A stretch of 64,000 bases of DNA, taken from contig JAQJZZ010000008.1 in the NCBI GenBank assembly GCA_030077755.1, positions 1,240,001 through 1,304,000 on the forward strand, written 5' to 3'. This stretch comes from Filosporella fistucella (Eukaryota > Ascomycota > Leotiomycetes > Helotiales). Below are positions 23,125 through 34,163 of the stretch, one piece after another. How positions within the stretch are numbered: position 1 is the stretch's first letter; each line of letters starts with the position of its first letter. The position numbers were made by a program, and so were the translations under genes. The notes under the pieces were generated by a model. That model saw nothing but the letters and a program-made list of their open reading frames with translations. It was not told the DNA's origin and did no database searches.

Positions 23125-23699
23125 TTAATCGCTCCAGACAGCAGCTTTGGCTCGCTCAGCCTCGTCTTTGGCGCGAGCAGCAGCCTCTTTCTCTTGGTTC
23201 CTCCTCTTCATCTCCTTCTCCTTGATAGCTCTATCATAAGCTCGCTGTTCCTCCGTTTTCTTGGGAGCCCTTACACCCAAGGCACCAGCAATCATTCGCT
23301 TGGCGACAGCATCTGTCTTTTCTGGCCTGGAGCCTGGACGCTCACTACGTCCATCACTTACGCCGTCCATTCCGTAGCCATATGGGTTGACAAAAGTATC
23401 TCGTGCAAATGATGTTGAGGGAGAGATGGGAGTAGGTGGAGGGGCAGAGGGGTAATCTGCAGATTGCTGCTGAGAGAGTGGTCGATCCGTCTCTTCTCCT
23501 GAATCTTCCAGCTCCTCATCATCCCAAGACTCGACTACAGCTTGCTTCTTTCTAAAGGAAGACGCAGATTTCGATGGTTGTGGGTTTATCGATAATTTGT
23601 TCAGAGAAGATTCGAGTGCTGTCGCGAGTCAGTGCCCATGCTCAAACTCTACATAACTGTGCCGAGGCATTGAGAAACCGTACCTTTTGGTGAAGCCAT
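23125..23699 (-). CDS. Conserved fungal protein of unknown function (169 aa, 2 exons)
   Basis: Exon 1 (23684-23699) encodes only ATG plus five codons; exon 2 is 23125-23618; together 170 codons. The N-terminus (MASPKALESSLNKLSI) precedes an acidic Ser-rich stretch (VVESWDDEELEDSGEET) and a proline-rich linker (SAPPPTPISPS). The C-terminal half is a strongly charged helix: ERPGSRPEKTDAVAKRMIAG, APKKTEEQRAYDRAIKEKE, then RAKDEAERAKAAVWSD. I recall similar short proteins with this C-terminal pattern in many filamentous fungi, but know no function. It is predicted soluble, with a long single helix or coiled coil. Confidence 0.8.
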
Positions 23700-24322
23700 T
23701 ATGTTATTAGTGATTGCCTATATAGTATTCAGAGCTTAATAATGTGAGGAGAACAGATACAGGAGCAATTGCGAGAATTCAACTTGACGACTTGAGATGG
23801 AAATCGACCCTTGGTCTGAAATCCAGTGTGGCTTGATACGGATTGCGGAGAAAGCGATGTGGAGATCACGCGTGGCTAGCACCCAAAGATCATTCAGCCG
23901 TGCCCGGCATTTGTATGGATATTGGCCGGAATACAATGAAACCCGTCCAAGATATCAAAGCACAAGTGGTCAGATGCCCAGCGAAGAATGTTTGTATCAC
24001 GGTAAGAGGAAAATCAAATTTGTTTCTGCTGGACGAAACATTACTGGAGAATCGAAGCTCCGGAATTTCCCCGATCTTCACTCATCCCATCATGTAGCCT
24101 TCATGATGCCATATTCTTACCCCACTATCACGTGTGGGAATAGCTTACCCCCCTTATTTCCGGCTATGGCTTCATTTTGAGCCCCGGTTACATGGCCGAG
24201 GTCTCATTTCATAGATTTCTTTTGACCGCACACATTTCTCGCTCCAATTGCACTTTTCTTTGCGTATATAGTCTTCCCGAGTGTACATACTGCTTGTGAT
24301 TCAATTATCAGTGGCTTCAGTC
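23700..24322. promoter_or_regulatory. Divergent promoter region
   Basis: Head-to-head spacer between the 169-aa protein gene (-) and the succinyl-CoA ligase-like fusion gene (+). A 127-codon frame at 23797-24180 starts with ATG but has no domain and lies across the promoter, so I do not call it. Confidence 0.45.
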
Positions 24323-26716
24323 ATGATTAGACGACACTTACTGCGGGGTAGGCCATCAAGAAATCCTCATGTATCATTCAGTACATCATCACGTTGTCGT
24401 TCATACGAAGATACAATTTCAAACCTGAAAATTGGCTCAAACACTCGGGTCATATTTCAAGGATTTACTGGTATGTTCACAAAAAAGTATTGTTGCCTAC
24501 ACTGATTGGCTAACGATATGCCAGGGAGACAAGTTAGTGATATGTATGAAATTTGTTTATGTATCTTGCTAAGTGGAATAGGCCACAGCAAACGCCAAAG
24601 AATCAATAGCATGGGGTACAAACATTGTCGGAGGTGTTACACCAGGCAAAAATGGAGAACATCTTGGCCTCCCTGTCTTGCCAACCGTCCGTGAGGTATG
24701 AGATGAAACTCGCCAACGTGTACTAAACACCACTAAATAACCTCAGGCTATGGAAAAGCTGAAGCCAGATGCTACAGGAATTTATGTAGCTGCACATCAG
24801 GCTCCAGGGGCTATCGAGGAGGCCATTGAGGCCGAAGTTCCACTTATAGTTACAGTTGCTGAACATATTCCAATTCATGACATTATGCGGGTATGTTTTT
24901 TCCTTTAGCGTATGGACCGTCTTTCATGATTTCTAGATACATTCAATGTTGAAGACTCAGTCAAAATCCCGTCTGGTAGGAGCGAATTCCCCAGGTATCA
25001 TTTCAGCAATTGGCAACTGTAGAATTGGTTTCCAACCCTTACCATGTTTCATGCCTGGGCGAGTTGGGATAATTGCCAAGTCAGGCACTCTAAGTTACGA
25101 AGGTGAGCAATCTCTGGTACTTGAGACCTGTTACTCACATATGACGAAGCTGTGGCATCCACAAGTCGTGCTGGCCTCGGACAAAGTTTGTGTATTGGAA
25201 TGGGTGGTGATGTGATCGCGGGAACTAATTTCGTGGACGCCCTCAAGATTTTTGAACATGATGATGATACTGAAGGTATCGTTATGATTGGTGAGATTGG
25301 AGGTGAAGCAGAAATGGAAGCCGCAGCGTGGATTGAGGAGTACAGAAATCGGTCAAACAATCCGAAGTAGGTACTGCCAGTCTTAACTGAGATGACTTAC
25401 TTATGAAACATAGGCCAATAACCGCTCTCATTGGTGGCATCAATGCTGCTCCTGGCAGAGTCATGGGACACGCTGGGGCTTTCACATTGCCAGGTGAATC
25501 CGACGCTTTAGCAAAGATCAGGCGTCTTGAAGATGCAGGTGTCACCATTGTCAACCACCCAGCCAAATTTGGGGATGCGATGAAATCTCTGCTAGGTAGA
25601 TCTGGCCGAGCAAGCACTGGTGCTCCAACTTCTGGAACTTCTCATCGAAGAGGGATTCACACAATGAGAAAGGTGCGGCTCACCGCTAAGCCTCGAGTGT
25701 CAAATGCCAGAGCGATGGAGCAGAAGAGGACTCTCTACCTTCGAGAGGACTTGGCCTTGGACCTGCTTCGAGAGAAGGGCTTCAATGCATCTGCCTTTTC
25801 AGGTAAAGGTGCAAGACGACTTCTCGGTGTGGGTGTCGATCGTGCAAGAAACTCACCCTGTATCATAGCTTCTCCAGCTACCAATCCTGAGAATCCTCAT
25901 GCGGAAGCAAAAAAGTTTCCGTTTGACTACAGGAAGGGATTTGATGAGATACGTATCGGAGCTGTGGCACAACATTTGCAACTCAGCGAGTCTTCTAAAG
26001 ACTCGTTGCCAAAACTCATCAAAGGCCTTGTCGAATTGTACATGAGTAAAGAAGCGTTCTTATTGGAGACCATGTTTGTAGAGCGTCTGGGTGAGCTTAA
26101 GGTAGTTGGTGCCAATTTTGGCTTCGATGATGCTGCATTTCGAAGCACAAAGCGTCAGTCAGATATTCACGCACTTCGCCGTATGGAGGATGAGGATCCT
26201 CAAGAGGTGGAAGCGGAACAAGACGGTATTGTGTACATCAAACTTGCGGGGAATGGTAACATTGGGACTCTTGTCAATGGTGCTGGCTTAGCCATGAACA
26301 CAATCGATGCACTTGCTGATGCCGGAGGCAAAGCTGCTAATTTCTTGGATACCGGTGGCAAGGCCACGAGCGAAACAGTCAAGAAGAGTTTCCAAGTAGT
26401 TCTACAAGACGAAAGGGTGAAGGTCATTTTTGTAAACATATTCGGAGGCTTGACATTGGGTGATATGATTGCAAACGGCATTCTGTTGGCTTTCAAAGAG
26501 CTGGAGATGAGGATGCCTGTTGTAGTTCGGATCCGTGGGACAAACGAAGATGAAGGACAAAAGATAGTAAGTTTTAGTATCCTATGGACATGTTGTTTTG
26601 TGGAGAAAAGCTACTGACTTGTACGACAGATAGCGGAGAGTGGGCTCCCTTTGCATGCTTACGATGATTTTGAAGAAGCCGCTGCAAAGGCAATAGAATT
26701 GGCAAACAAGGCATGA
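24323..26716 (+). CDS. Mitochondrial succinyl-CoA ligase-like alpha-beta fusion protein (678 aa, 8 exons)
   Basis: One chain carrying a complete succinyl-CoA synthetase alpha subunit followed by a reduced beta subunit. Exons: 24323-24470, 24525-24532 (8 nt), 24582-24695, 24747-24890, 24937-25102, 25150-25366, 25414-26566 and 26630-26716, exactly 679 codons. Residues 1-30 form an Arg/Ser-rich mitochondrial presequence. Alpha landmarks are [44 protein letters not shown] and GHAGA with the phospho-accepting His285. The linker at about 327-372 includes [10 protein letters not shown]. The beta part keeps [26 protein letters not shown] and NIFGG, but I cannot find the GGRGKAGG-type ATP-grasp segment or the usual INPL and DGK metal-binding motifs. 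It may be a divergent acyl-CoA ligase or one using a different partner. Confidence 0.85.
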
Positions 26717-28491
26717 AATAGAGCTTTCAAGGTATGCAGGATTGGAAAGGCTGCATGCTCAATTAGATACAATCAGAGTGTACATATGAAATTCAACGTA
26801 GAGCTGAATAGAATTGATTACTGAAGGAGCCAGAGTTAGCACGAGAGTTCTTTACCGGTGATGTCAACATAAAGAAAACTTCCGTTGAAGAAACGTGTGA
26901 AGGTGGGCTTTCTCGAGGCTTTCAAGCATCCAAGATTCAACTCCATTTGGAATATCGGTGAGACCGGAAGATGGAAAGCTCCTAAACTCGGATGCAGTCT
27001 GGGCTGTGTAGATGTGGCTTAAGTGGCTTGAGTGGCTTGAGTGGCTCGAGTGGGCCCTGATGGTGGCGCCCCCACAAAACCGGGTCTGGCGCTTTTGAGT
27101 TCCGAAGAGCTGGGTATGGCACGCGAGATGGAGGCACGTCATACAGTGAAAAACGAGCAAGCACGACACCTGCAACATCCATCATCATTCATAAGAGCTG
27201 GCTCGTGGGGAGCTTGTCGAGGTTATCCACACCAATATGCCTTAACTGGACTTGACTTCGCACGGTACCGCAAAGAGGTCTCCATGTCGGACGCTGTTCA
27301 ACACCGTCGGATTTTTAAATCTACACGCAAAAGCGTTAATCACAGTGCCACTACACACATTGTCATACAACCCTGGTGCGCCAGGAGATTAGGTAAATAT
27401 TGCACATGATCCGTTGTGATCAGGATCCAACAGCGTCGAGAGCGTCAAAGTGTCCATAGGATGGGTGGTTAAATCCGATGTTGACATTCCAGCAATCCAA
27501 ATCCAAAGTTGCATACTGTACATCCCATGCTGGAGAGAGGCGTGAAGGGCAATCCCTTCCTTGGTGGTAACTCAATTCAGCCACCAAAGTTGAACAAGCT
27601 CGACAAGCATCAGGCAAGCCGCGATCCAAGCCACCCAGCAAGCATGTCAAGCTTCGACAAGAACTTGGAATTACTTGGAGAGTCAACCTCACTCAGCTTC
27701 TTCTGTTGCAAGGAGGCGATCTATTCAACGGCGTTCGCACTGGTAATCACGCCCCATTTTTAATCTGATGTTGAGCAGCCTTCTTCTTACTCTATACCTC
27801 CATGCAGTTAGGTACAATTCGATCACTCTCTTCAGACCCACCTGCAAAATCTCATTCACACCATTACAAGTATTCTATTTGTGCCGCATACCACAAAATA
27901 AGGACTCTCCCTAGTCTTATGTCTTCACCTCTTACAATGCATGCTACATGACATAATCCTCCAAGAGCCACACTTTGCCTCTGCAGGATTATGTCCGCTA
28001 GATGTCGTCTGCGTTCTTGTCAGACGGTGCAGATATCAACGAGTAGACGGCTTGACTTAGTTCATTACGGGGGTAGAGCCATTCCCACTGGGGCCTACTT
28101 TTCCCACTCCAAACCTGCGCTGCTTCCTCTGATAGGCTGTAGGAGAACTTCGTGTGGTTCCTTCCCTACCTTTACGTATCTCACACACTAGTCTCCTAGG
28201 GTCCTTGCTAAAATTTAACGATTAACAAGTAGTAGGTAAGGAAGTAGAATCGTTTAAAAATGTCAATCCCCCACACTCCAGCCTCTTTCTGACACTGGCA
28301 ATCGATATCACAGATATTCCTATCGCCAGAAGTACTGCTCCCGACTATTTTCAGCCCGTGTATGAGCGATCTTCCTCAGCACGCGCTTTTCAACAACGGA
28401 TTCGATTATATACAGTGTTAATGCTACCCATTAATCCTCTCAACTCTCACCTAGTTTATTACACTCCTCTCATACATTTTCCTTCTCGAAA
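26717..28491. other. Intergenic, no gene recognised
   Basis: About 1.8 kb between the fusion gene and the amino-acid transporter gene, both on the plus strand. It contains a 9-bp tandem repeat near 27014. Frames here are short and lack recognisable domains. Confidence 0.45.
27014..27049. repeat. Four tandem 9-bp GTGGCTTGA-like units
   Basis: Units read GTGGCTTAA, GTGGCTTGA, GTGGCTTGA and GTGGCTCGA. They are non-coding as far as I can tell; the overlapping frames yield only simple repeats. Confidence 0.7.
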
Positions 28492-30465
28492 ATGGCGTTG
28501 AGAAACGAGCAATATACCAACAACATGAATCTCAACAAGGACGATGTTCTTGATAGCAAGAATGATTCGAGGGACCTCGAATCTAACGGAGTCATAGACC
28601 GCTCAGGCACCGACGAACCTGGAGCCAGAATTGCTCCCGTTTTACCCCATCTGAAAGGTTACGATTTCGGGAGTGATGACTCGGGATCTGATATTCTTGG
28701 TAAACAGATTGAACTGGAAGCAGGCAACGCAATCCAATACAGAACATGTAGTTGGCAAAAGGGAAGCCATTTGTGATGCAGATTCCCAGACCATCACTAA
28801 CTTGCAGTTGTAGACTGCAGCACTACTCTTCTCGGAGTATATTTGCTTGGCCATTATGTCATTCCCAGCTTCATACTCAACTTTAGGTCTCGTTCCGGGT
28901 CTCATCTTGACTATTGTCGTAGCAGCACTCGTGCTCTATACCTCTTTGATAGTTTGGCGATGTAAGTATTCATAATTTGCCTCTCCTCCTTGATGGAGGA
29001 TTTGGTCTTTATTTCTAGATCTTAATCTCTTCCATTCCTTCAAAAAGTACGAGACTAACCTGCTCCAGTTTGTCTTAGACACCCAGAGTAAGACCATTCC
29101 CCTGTCTCTATTCAGATCCTGACGAGTACTGTCCCAAAGTCCAAAGACTTTGGACCGACTTCCACCCAAGTACCCGTGACATTGTGGTATGGTGCCAAGT
29201 GGTGGAGTTTGGCTCAAGATTCAACAATCATTGTTTCAGAGCTAGACTAACATGCTCGTAGAGTTCGGGACGTCTGCGACATTGGTCAAATGCTCTTCTG
29301 GGGTAAAACATGGGCTTGGTATGCAACCGCTGTCATGTTCATTTTGAATAATACATTCATTCAGGTAAGCTACACCTTGTAGATCTGTGAAATCATCAGC
29401 TCAAAAACCCAGGGGTTACATGTTCTTGTCAGCGCCAAATACCTTAACACAATCACGAATCACAGTCAATGCACGGTTGTATTTGCCGTTATTGCCACAA
29501 TCATTTGCTGGTTCAGTTCGCTCCCGCGAACCTTCAATACTCTCGCAAAGCTAGCCACGGCATCGGCGTTTTTCACCTTTATCTCTGTCATCCTAGCAGC
29601 AATATTTTCCGGGATTGAGTCTCGTCCATTGGGTTATACCCCCGAACTTGGCGAACCTATTGTTACAGCGCTTCCAGTGAAAGGTACTACATTTGTAATG
29701 GGTATGAACGCATTCCTAAACATCAGCTACACCTTCATCGGACAGATTACCATTCCAAGTTTTATTGCGGAAATGCGAAATCCTAAAGACTTTCCAAAGG
29801 CTCTTTGGGCTGTTACCATCGCCGAAATCATTGTTTTCGGATGTGTTGGTTCCGTGGTGTATGCGTTCACGGGAAATCAGTATATGACTTCACCTGCCTT
29901 TGGATCACTAGGCAACGACGTATACAAGAAGGTCGCCTTCTCATTCATGATTCCAACTCTGATTTTTCTTGGTGTTCTATATGCTTCAGTCTCGGCCCGG
30001 TTTATATTCTTCCGGATCTTTGAGGGTACTAGACACAAGAGCAATAACACTGTTGTTGGTTGGGCCGCTTGGGGTGGAATTCTTGCAGCAACATGGCTTG
30101 GAGCATTCATCATCGTACGTCTGAAAATCCACAACGATGCCCAAATCACTTACATCTTTTAGGCTGAAGTGATTCCTTTCTTCTCCGACCTCTTGTCACT
30201 CATGTCCTCGCTATTTGACTCCTTCTTTGGATTCATATTTTGGGGGGTAGCCTATATACGCATGAGGAGAGTGGATGGAGGTGTGAATTGGTTAAAAGAA
30301 CAATCTTTGTTTGGGTACATGATGCTCGCTTTGAACATTTGTATTATTATCATTGGGTTATTCTTCCTAGGTGCTGGAACATATACTAGTGTTCAAAGTA
30401 TCATTGATGGATACAACGCAGGGACTGTTGGAGGTGTCTTCACTTGTGTATCTAACGGTGTTTGA
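28492..30465 (+). CDS. Amino-acid transporter (Mtr/AVT type), first intron with GG donor; possible pseudogene
   Basis: A multi-pass proton-coupled amino-acid transporter of the Aa_trans family, like Neurospora Mtr. Exons by homology: 28492-28761, 28814-28961, 29069-29087 (19 nt), 29262-29364, 29413-30114 and 30163-30465 (514 aa). Residues 1-70 are a polar cytosolic tail, then GNAIQYRTCSWQK. Transmembrane stretches include LGLVPGLILTIVVAALVLY, VVFAVIATIICWF and IIVFGCVGSVVYAF; family motifs are DIGQMLFWGKTWAWY and QITIPSFIAEMRNPKDFPKA. At the first intron the family splice point (WQK/TAALLF) is followed by GGAAGC, not GTAAGC. An alternative donor (GTAGTT, 28748) with acceptor CTGCAG would stay in frame but delete about eight residues. 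Otherwise the gene is open. Confidence 0.8.
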
Positions 30466-30993
30466 GCATCAGTGGAATATGATGTTCGGATAGAGGTGCG
30501 GCGCCCCTGTGTGTACAAACGAAACCAAATAATATATTGGGAGTTTTGGGCACATTTTCCTTTTTGCATTTTTGGAGAGTGGTCGTGTTGACGTCGTCGT
30601 TTCCTCTGAGCTGTCTTGAATCAATGTAGAAGGCCGAATCACTTTAGTGTATTTAACAATTTCAAATCCCGAGGCCCAAGTTGACTCGGGGTATGAATAA
30701 ATTACGTTGCGAGCTACGAGCTGCCAACGACCTGCTTGGCAGGAGTTTGGTCCGTGGAGAACCGACTGGCTTATAACTCTACCTCTAAGACGTCAGAGGC
30801 AGTCGGAAGTGTGATTTTTAATCATTCGAATACCTAGACCTGTGTCAGCATCCGACTTGTAATCTTACTTCCAAATGTCGGTTTAGCCATATTTCTAGGT
30901 ATAAAGATGTCATCTCGCACTTTGGAATTTCTATCTACTGTATTTCATCTTATGTTTATTCTGATATAATAATAAAACTTCTGTAAAATCGTT
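30466..30993. other. Intergenic, promoter of the cyanamide hydratase gene
   Basis: Spacer between two plus-strand genes. AT-rich just before the downstream ATG (ATATAATAATAAAA). No gene recognised. Confidence 0.5.
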
Positions 30994-31767
30994 ATGAATA
31001 CCAACCCCGCTATAGAAAAGTTTGGCTGGATAGCAGTCCCCCGAAAGGTCGAGACTCTACTGGCAGAATCACAAGCTTCTTTCGCTCCTACAAAATACAT
31101 TTCCATTTCCTCCGTCACTCTTCCAGATTCTACGCTGGCGAAAGAAGTGCAAGCTTATGCCAAGAGAGAACTGGCTACCGAGACTTATAATCACAGCATG
31201 CGTGTATATTACTATGGTAATTCTTCACTCCCTCGTAAAGCACTGAAGCTCATTCTCCTAGGCCAAGCAATCCTCTTCCAGGCCTTCCCTTCCTGGTCTA
31301 CTCCCTCCTTCAATGAGACATATTTCCTGACCTGTCTCCTCCATGATATCGGCACCACAGACAAGAACATAACATCCACTCTCCTCTCTTTTGAATTCTA
31401 CGGTGGGCTCCTAGCCCTGGATCTTCTAAAGCAACATTCTTCTCCCAAGGAACAGGCTGAATCCGTCGCTGAAGCAGTGATTCGCCATCAAGATCTTGGC
31501 GAGACAGGAACATTGACTCGAATAGTGGCTCTGATCCAATTAGCTACTATTTTTGATAATATGGGCGGGAATCCGCAATTGGTGCATAGAGAGACGATCG
31601 AGAGTGTTGTTGGGGAGTTTCCGAGAAAGGGGTGGAGCGGGTGCTTTGCGAAGACTATCAGGAAGGAGAACGCGTTCAAGCCTTGGGCCCATACGACGCA
31701 CCTTGGGGAATATGAGTTTCCTTGTGCGGTGGAGAATAATGAGTTGATGGCTCCTTTTGATAGGTGA
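30994..31767 (+). CDS. DDI2: HD-domain cyanamide hydratase, Ddi2 type (242 aa, 2 exons)
   Basis: Cyanamide hydratase (urea hydro-lyase) turns toxic cyanamide into urea; the yeast counterparts are Ddi2/Ddi3. Exon 1 is 30994-31216 and exon 2 is 31262-31767. The 45-bp intron (GTAATT..CTAG) is a multiple of three with no stop, so the whole region also reads open; removing it restores the family segment RVYYYGQAILFQAFPSW. Metal-binding HD motifs are visible: YNHSMRVYYYG, then TCLLHDIGTTDKN, and later VAEAVIRHQDLG. The family's FDNMGGNPQLVH follows, and the C-terminus reads CFAKTIRKENAFKPWAHTT. The protein is cytosolic by composition. Yeast homologues are induced by cyanamide and DNA-alkylating agents; regulation here cannot be seen. 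Confidence 0.92.
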   Translation: MNTNPAIEKFGWIAVPRKVETLLAESQASFAPTKYISISSVTLPDSTLAKEVQAYAKRELATETYNHSMRVYYYGNSSLPRKALKLILLGQAILFQAFPSWSTPSFNETYFLTCLLHDIGTTDKNITSTLLSFEFYGGLLALDLLKQHSSPKEQAESVAEAVIRHQDLGETGTLTRIVALIQLATIFDNMGGNPQLVHRETIESVVGEFPRKGWSGCFAKTIRKENAFKPWAHTTHLGEYEFPCAVENNELMAPFDR

Positions 31768-32587
31768 GTGGAAAGAGTCATGAAATCGTGATATTTGTGA
31801 GCACTCGAGGTGGCAGAAGTGGTGGAGGAGAAAGCTGGTGGAAGGGGATGCTCCATTGTGCATCCAATTGGTTAAGAGATCTAAATCAAGCTATTCAAGT
31901 ATTTCTTGACGAGATCATATTCAGTACAAATCACTCTTGACTTTTAAAGACCTTCTGTTTCGGAAGCTTTGATGCTTTTATCTCATCCCTAGGGACTTGC
32001 GAACCGAGAGAAATACAAGAACAACGAAAAACGAGTCACTCGCCCACGGAGGACTCATGAGGTACAAATACAAAAGATATCCACGTGGACTTGGGGTACC
32101 TTTCAGCATCTACCATCGTCATGCTTTCCTCTCGACGATTACCTCAAGATCGGAAGCGTTGACTCTGCATGCTAAACTATTATCCGCCATCATCCCACAG
32201 AGTTCAGGATTTAAGTGTCAGTCAAATCTCCTGCAAAATAGAATAGAACATGAAGCATAAAAAGCAGGCTTGACTGGGATCCTGATCTTAGTGATCAGAC
32301 AGAAGAACAGGTTGAAGTTCGGGTCTGCGGTAGGAGTTACAGAAACTGAATACGTGGACTGTGCTTCTCGTTACACTTACATTCCTTGACACTCCTCGAA
32401 TCCGATTGACATGTGAACCAAAACGCTGATGGAAGAGCATAGTATACATTTCATTTATGAACTTTTCATACATACCGCGACCTTTGAAGTTGCAGTTTTG
32501 CAATACATATTGCAGCTACCTTACATCACTCCGGACCTTTTAACATAACGACTTATACACAGGGATCATTTCCCTCTCCAATTTACC
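31768..32587. other. Convergent 3' region
   Basis: About 0.8 kb between the cyanamide hydratase stop and the mL50 stop. No gene recognised; frames are short. Confidence 0.5.
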
Positions 32588-33851
32588 TCAGCGACTATGG
32601 CCAGTGACTGGTAGATCTCGTTCCATGAGCTCTTGTTCAATAAGCTTCCACCTGCCGAGACTCTTCTCCTTGTCGATAGGTGTAATCCTTTTTGCGTGAA
32701 CACTGACATTTGGAAGGATCAATAGTTCTTCTTTTTGCATCAAAGCTTCAATGACTTTGCGTGGCTTTGGTCTTGTGACGAGATGTGATAGAAGACCTTG
32801 AACTGTTTTGGATGAATTCAGGGCCGAATCTGAAATCTGGATCCCAGTCAATTGCATCACCCGCTTCAATACCTGTGGTGGAATAAGCATATGCTCGCAT
32901 AATGGAAGGTGCACTTACAGCTAGCTTGACTATAGGTTTCTCAAGTGATATTTGGAGCCATGAGGTACCCCAAGATGCAATAAGATCCTCATACGACATT
33001 TCAGGTAGCACTTTATGCTCGAGAGGGTCCTCGGTCGATCTATCAGCCGCAATATCTTCTTCACTTTCAGTAGGGTTTTCGTGAGTAGACGTCTCCTCAG
33101 GTTGTAAAGGATCAATCTCCGATCTGTCGGCAGTCACGTCCTCCTCGGATTCGGTGGGGTTCACAGGTTTTAGTGTCTCGTCAGGAGACAGTACTGACCG
33201 TACAATGTCATCCACAGAAATTCCCTCTGGGAATTGTATCAGCGCTCCTCCATTCGTTGCTTCCTTAAGTTGAATTTCCATGGTCAAGTCGTCGCCTGGG
33301 TCCGCATTTGATATTATTGCAAGAGATTTCCCAGCTCGCTTCAGTGCAAAGACTTCAACCAAGGCTCTGTGCAGAGCTGCTGTAATAAATTCGTTGTCTG
33401 TCATGACAACCGGAGGTAGGAAACCATGAAATGGATGTTCAGCATCCCAAGTCTCCTCCCCATCTTTGAAATCTCCCACTGTATCCAATCCGTCCCAAGT
33501 TGACGCGGCTTCATATGTGCTTAGATCTGGTTCCACGGCCTGCCTGCCCAGTCTCTCCTCCTCTAATTCGGCCTTCTGTGCAGCCTTTTCTGCCTCTGCT
33601 TCTCGCTCCTTGGTTTTATCGAAAAAGCTCGTATCTCCGTAAGGGTCTTTGAGTCCTGGCGGTGTATCTGTTCCCCATATCTTCTTTCGCAGCCTGTCCG
33701 TAAGGCTAGAACTTGCTGCACGAGTCGCACTGGTATAAAACGAGCTGGCTTGATGTCGGCATATTGAGCAGAGATATGGAGAATTGACTTGTGCAAGCCT
33801 TCCGAACTTTACAAGGTCAATTGACCTCTCAAGTCTTGCTATGCGACGCAT
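32588..33851 (-). CDS. MRPL50: Mitochondrial large-subunit ribosomal protein mL50 (405 aa, 2 exons)
   Basis: A mitochondrion-specific protein of the 54S ribosomal subunit. ATG at 33851, downstream of an in-frame TTG. Exon 1 is 32919-33851 (311 codons), exon 2 is 32588-32872 (95 codons); the 46-bp intron has a GTAAGT donor. Residues 1-45 are basic and Ser-rich, consistent with an import presequence. Landmarks are LRKKIWGTDTPPGLKDPYGD, FLPPVVMTDNEFITAALHRA and the C-terminal LPNVSVHAKRITPIDKEKS, which match my memory of fungal mL50. An acidic insert holds two copies of NPTESEED-[VI]-[TA]-ADRS at residues 231-244 and 259-272. The gene is head to head with the membrane-protein gene, 312 bp apart. 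Confidence 0.85.
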
Positions 33852-34163
33852 GTTGTGGTTTTGTGAAGTGGTCAAACGAGGTTGTCAGTTGAGAAACGGG
33901 GGCACATAACTTTTTGAGATGGAAGAGCCACTAGCGCGTGGTCTGTGTCTGGTCGACATCTGAGGATGCTGCACCTCACTTCTACCCTGACAACAACCCT
34001 AACCCTGCCAAGTATATCGCAACATCTGACAATTACATACAGGACTCGGATGATATGATCGGATCATACGAGACTCGAAGAGACAAGCCCAGATAGACAG
34101 GACAAGTCTACAACCACCAATCGACACACAGCAGCTACTGCATCATTAAGAACAGCCGAATCC
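33852..34163. promoter_or_regulatory. Compact divergent promoter
   Basis: 312 bp separate the start codons of mL50 (-) and the Cys-rich membrane protein (+). Both 5' UTRs and promoters must fit here. No specific binding site is identified. Confidence 0.5.

Noticed and set aside
23797..24180. 127-codon plus-strand frame
   Set aside because: Has an ATG, but no domain or homology-like text, and lies across the promoter between two real genes.
26864..27178. Frames encoding HSSHSSH-like repeats
   Set aside because: Product of the 9-bp tandem repeat; no conserved text on either side.
30994..31767. Cyanamide hydratase and the 56-61 kb DUF1989 trio as one urea-related cluster
   Set aside because: They are 25 kb apart with many unrelated genes between; the only link is that both could touch urea-type compounds.
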